A DNA stretch of 64,000 bases from Gibbula magus (taxonomy: Eukaryota; Mollusca; Gastropoda; Trochida; Trochidae). The DNA lies in contig OW388296.1 in NCBI GenBank assembly GCA_936450465.1, forward strand, positions 36,046,586-36,110,585. Direction: 5' to 3'. Below are positions 62,376-64,000 of the stretch, piece after piece (within the stretch, counting starts at the first letter, position 1; every line of letters begins with the position of its first letter). A program made the translations under genes and the position numbers. The notes below the pieces were generated by a model, which worked only from the letters and a program-made list of their open reading frames with translations, had not been told where the DNA came from and did not search any database.

Positions 62376-62659
62376 CTGAAAAAAGAAACACAAAGGTTTG
62401 CTGAAAGTCCCAAAATTGACTTCAAGTGGTACCCAGTTGATCAACTGAATTTCAGTTGTACTATCATGGGTTAGCTATTAGCCAAATTATACTTAAACTA
62501 TCTTCATAGAAATAAGAAAAATCTATTACAAATTCACAGATATTATCCAATATACATTTGCAGTTCAGAACATATATACTAGTTAATTCATTAGATCAAT
62601 TACTTCATTATTCAAATATTTCACATCACATACTCAACATACATTTCACAATACATATA
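62376..62659. other. Intronic sequence, nothing recognised
   Basis: AT-rich sequence upstream of e1, with no PX-domain exon visible. Confidence 0.5.
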
Positions 62660-62836
62660 CAGTCAGGCCTCGATAATCCGAACGCTTCCGTTTTTCATCA
62701 AAAACGATCGGATAGTGAAATGTTTGGATTACTGAGTACTGAGGACTACTAAAGAGATAAGTTTGGTTACATCTTCCTACCATTCGGAAACTGCGAGATT
62801 CGGATTATCGGTGGACGGATTATCGCGGCTTGACTG
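62660..62836. mobile_element. pogo/Tigger-like MITE
   Basis: TA on both sides (62658-62659, 62837-62838). Ends are CAGTCAGGCCTCGATAATCC and its inverted form GGATTATCGCGGCTTGACTG, typical of pogo/Tigger elements. 177 bp, noncoding. Confidence 0.85.
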
Positions 62837-62837
62837 T

Positions 62838-63539
62838 ATAACAAGTGTTTGTCACTAATATGGCAATGTCCCCCGGCGGTAACATTGAGTTTAAAAGACA
62901 CATCATTTGGTCAAGTTGAGCTACTTCATATATTGTATTACTGGTAAAAAGTGTAATGATGATCAGCAAATTTGAAGACTTTGGGTGCTCGGGTTCATGA
63001 GATATTGGTTAAAAAGAGTTCGAAAAGTGGTCAAAGTGTCATAGTCACATGGAAAATAAGGTCAAGGTCACCAAAATCGACTGGTGTCTGCGTCATCCCC
63101 CAATGTAGACTGACACCAAATTTGAAAACATTGGGTCCATTCGGTCATGATATATCACGTTAACAATAGTTCAAAAAGTAGTCATAGTGTCGCGGTGCCC
63201 TTGAAATAAGGTCAAGGCCATAAAAAATCGACTGGTGTCTGCGTCTTCCCCCAGTGTAGGCTGTCGCCTAATTTGAAGACTTTGGATGCAACGCTTCATG
63301 AGATATCGTGTAAACAAGAGTTAAAAAAGTGGTCAAAGTGTCGCGGTGACCTTGAAAATAAGGTCAAGGTCACTAAAATCGACTGGTGTTTGCGTCTTCC
63401 CCCAATGTAGGCTGATACCAAATTTAAAGACTGTGGATGCAACACTTCATGAGATATCGCGTAAACAAGAAATGTGACGTACGTACGGATGCCGCTGAAT
63501 ACATAGTCCCCCGTTCCGCGTTGCGGCGGGGGACAATAA
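62838..63539 (+). repeat. Family C modular repeat
   Basis: Left GGCAATGTCCCCCGGCGG, about four cores (GGTCAAAGTGTC, AAGGTCAAGGTCACC, ATCGACTGGTGTCTGCGTC), right hairpin CCGCGTTGCGG and CGGGGGACAATAA. Confidence 0.78.
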
Positions 63540-64000
63540 TCCAAAGACAGATTACTTCATTATTTTAGATTTAGGAAATATACATTCAGCTGAAAACACA
63601 ACATATGCCATAGGCAATCTCCAACTGATGAGCAGATATCTTGGCTACCTAAGGCATAATCTTTAATTGCTAATCTCCTGACAAGTGACAGGAACAGTAA
63701 ATTCTTTAATCTCCAATTGATGAGCAGACATCTTGACTACCAGGGTCATCATCTATAATAGTTAATCCCTTTTGCAATCCCTGACACTGACAGTTAATTT
63801 AGATTTAGCTGTGGAAAACCCCTTAGGTTAAATAAAGATAATCCATTTAGGCAGGCTAATTGATATTACTTTTATATCTTCAAGCTATCCAGACATGTCA
63901 ATCCATTAGAACAATGAACTGTCTACTGGATTACTGACCAATGAAATCACTGACCTACCAGACTTAACCTCCTAACTGCCTATATAAATCCAAGATATTT
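63540..64000. other. Unassigned, with a two-copy 92-bp repeat
   Basis: AATCTCCAACTGATGAGCAG at 63617 recurs as AATCTCCAATTGATGAGCAG at 63709, each followed by a similar ATCTTGRCTACC stretch. Nothing else is recognised. Confidence 0.4.

Noticed and set aside
61120..62391. Long minus-strand frames rich in Ser, Cys, Thr and Asn (up to 184 codons), and a plus-strand frame at 62087-62365
   Set aside because: They are the 48-bp minisatellite translated. Only the first 78 bp (62298-62375) are PXK coding sequence.

Overview
This is eukaryotic, AT-rich animal DNA, most likely from a marine mollusc. Two things suggest that: a metazoan gene split into short exons with multi-kilobase introns, and dense modular repeats with ~145-bp cores of the kind described in bivalves (pearl/CvA-like). 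No bacterial operon, rRNA gene or convincing tRNA gene is visible. The mollusc assignment is an inference; no database search was run.

The only host gene I can support is PXK (PX-domain pseudokinase, MONaKA) on the minus strand. I traced ten exons, e1 to e10, from 62375 down to 6753. All have AG/GT junctions and their codon phases join into one frame of about 371 residues. They cover the end of the PX-domain region (e1), the pseudokinase domain (e2-e8), a Lys/Arg-rich segment (e9) and a Ser/Thr/Pro-rich tail (e10). The PX-domain exons must lie beyond 64000. The final C-terminal exon was not found and probably lies left of position 1.

The rest is introns and 3' flank filled with mobile elements. 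(1) At least seven families of Helentron/HINE-like modular repeats, called A to G here. Each has a left subterminal motif, a 145-150-bp core that is often tandem, an (ACGG)n-like tract, and a right hairpin carrying the inverted complement of the left motif. (2) DIRS-like tyrosine-recombinase retroelements: a near full-length one at 34555-39722 with inverted ends and an internal complementary region, a fragment at the left window edge, and a fragment at 19926-20290. (3) TTAA-flanked piggyBac-type nonautonomous elements, plus a broken piggyBac transposase (52165-53508) truncated by a hAT-like repeat. (4) hAT, Mutator-like, pogo-like and Kolobok/T2-like elements, several with readable target-site duplications. 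(5) A LINE 3' fragment and SINE remnants. (6) Two large minisatellites, one of which (61150-62297) appears to have grown out of the 5' splice site of PXK exon e1.

Nesting gives relative ages. The DIRS element sits inside a family D repeat. The 1235-bp pogo-like element and a family C repeat sit inside piggyBac-type elements. A Mutator-like element sits inside a family A core. Family A right ends lie within 7 to 31 bp of three PXK splice donors.
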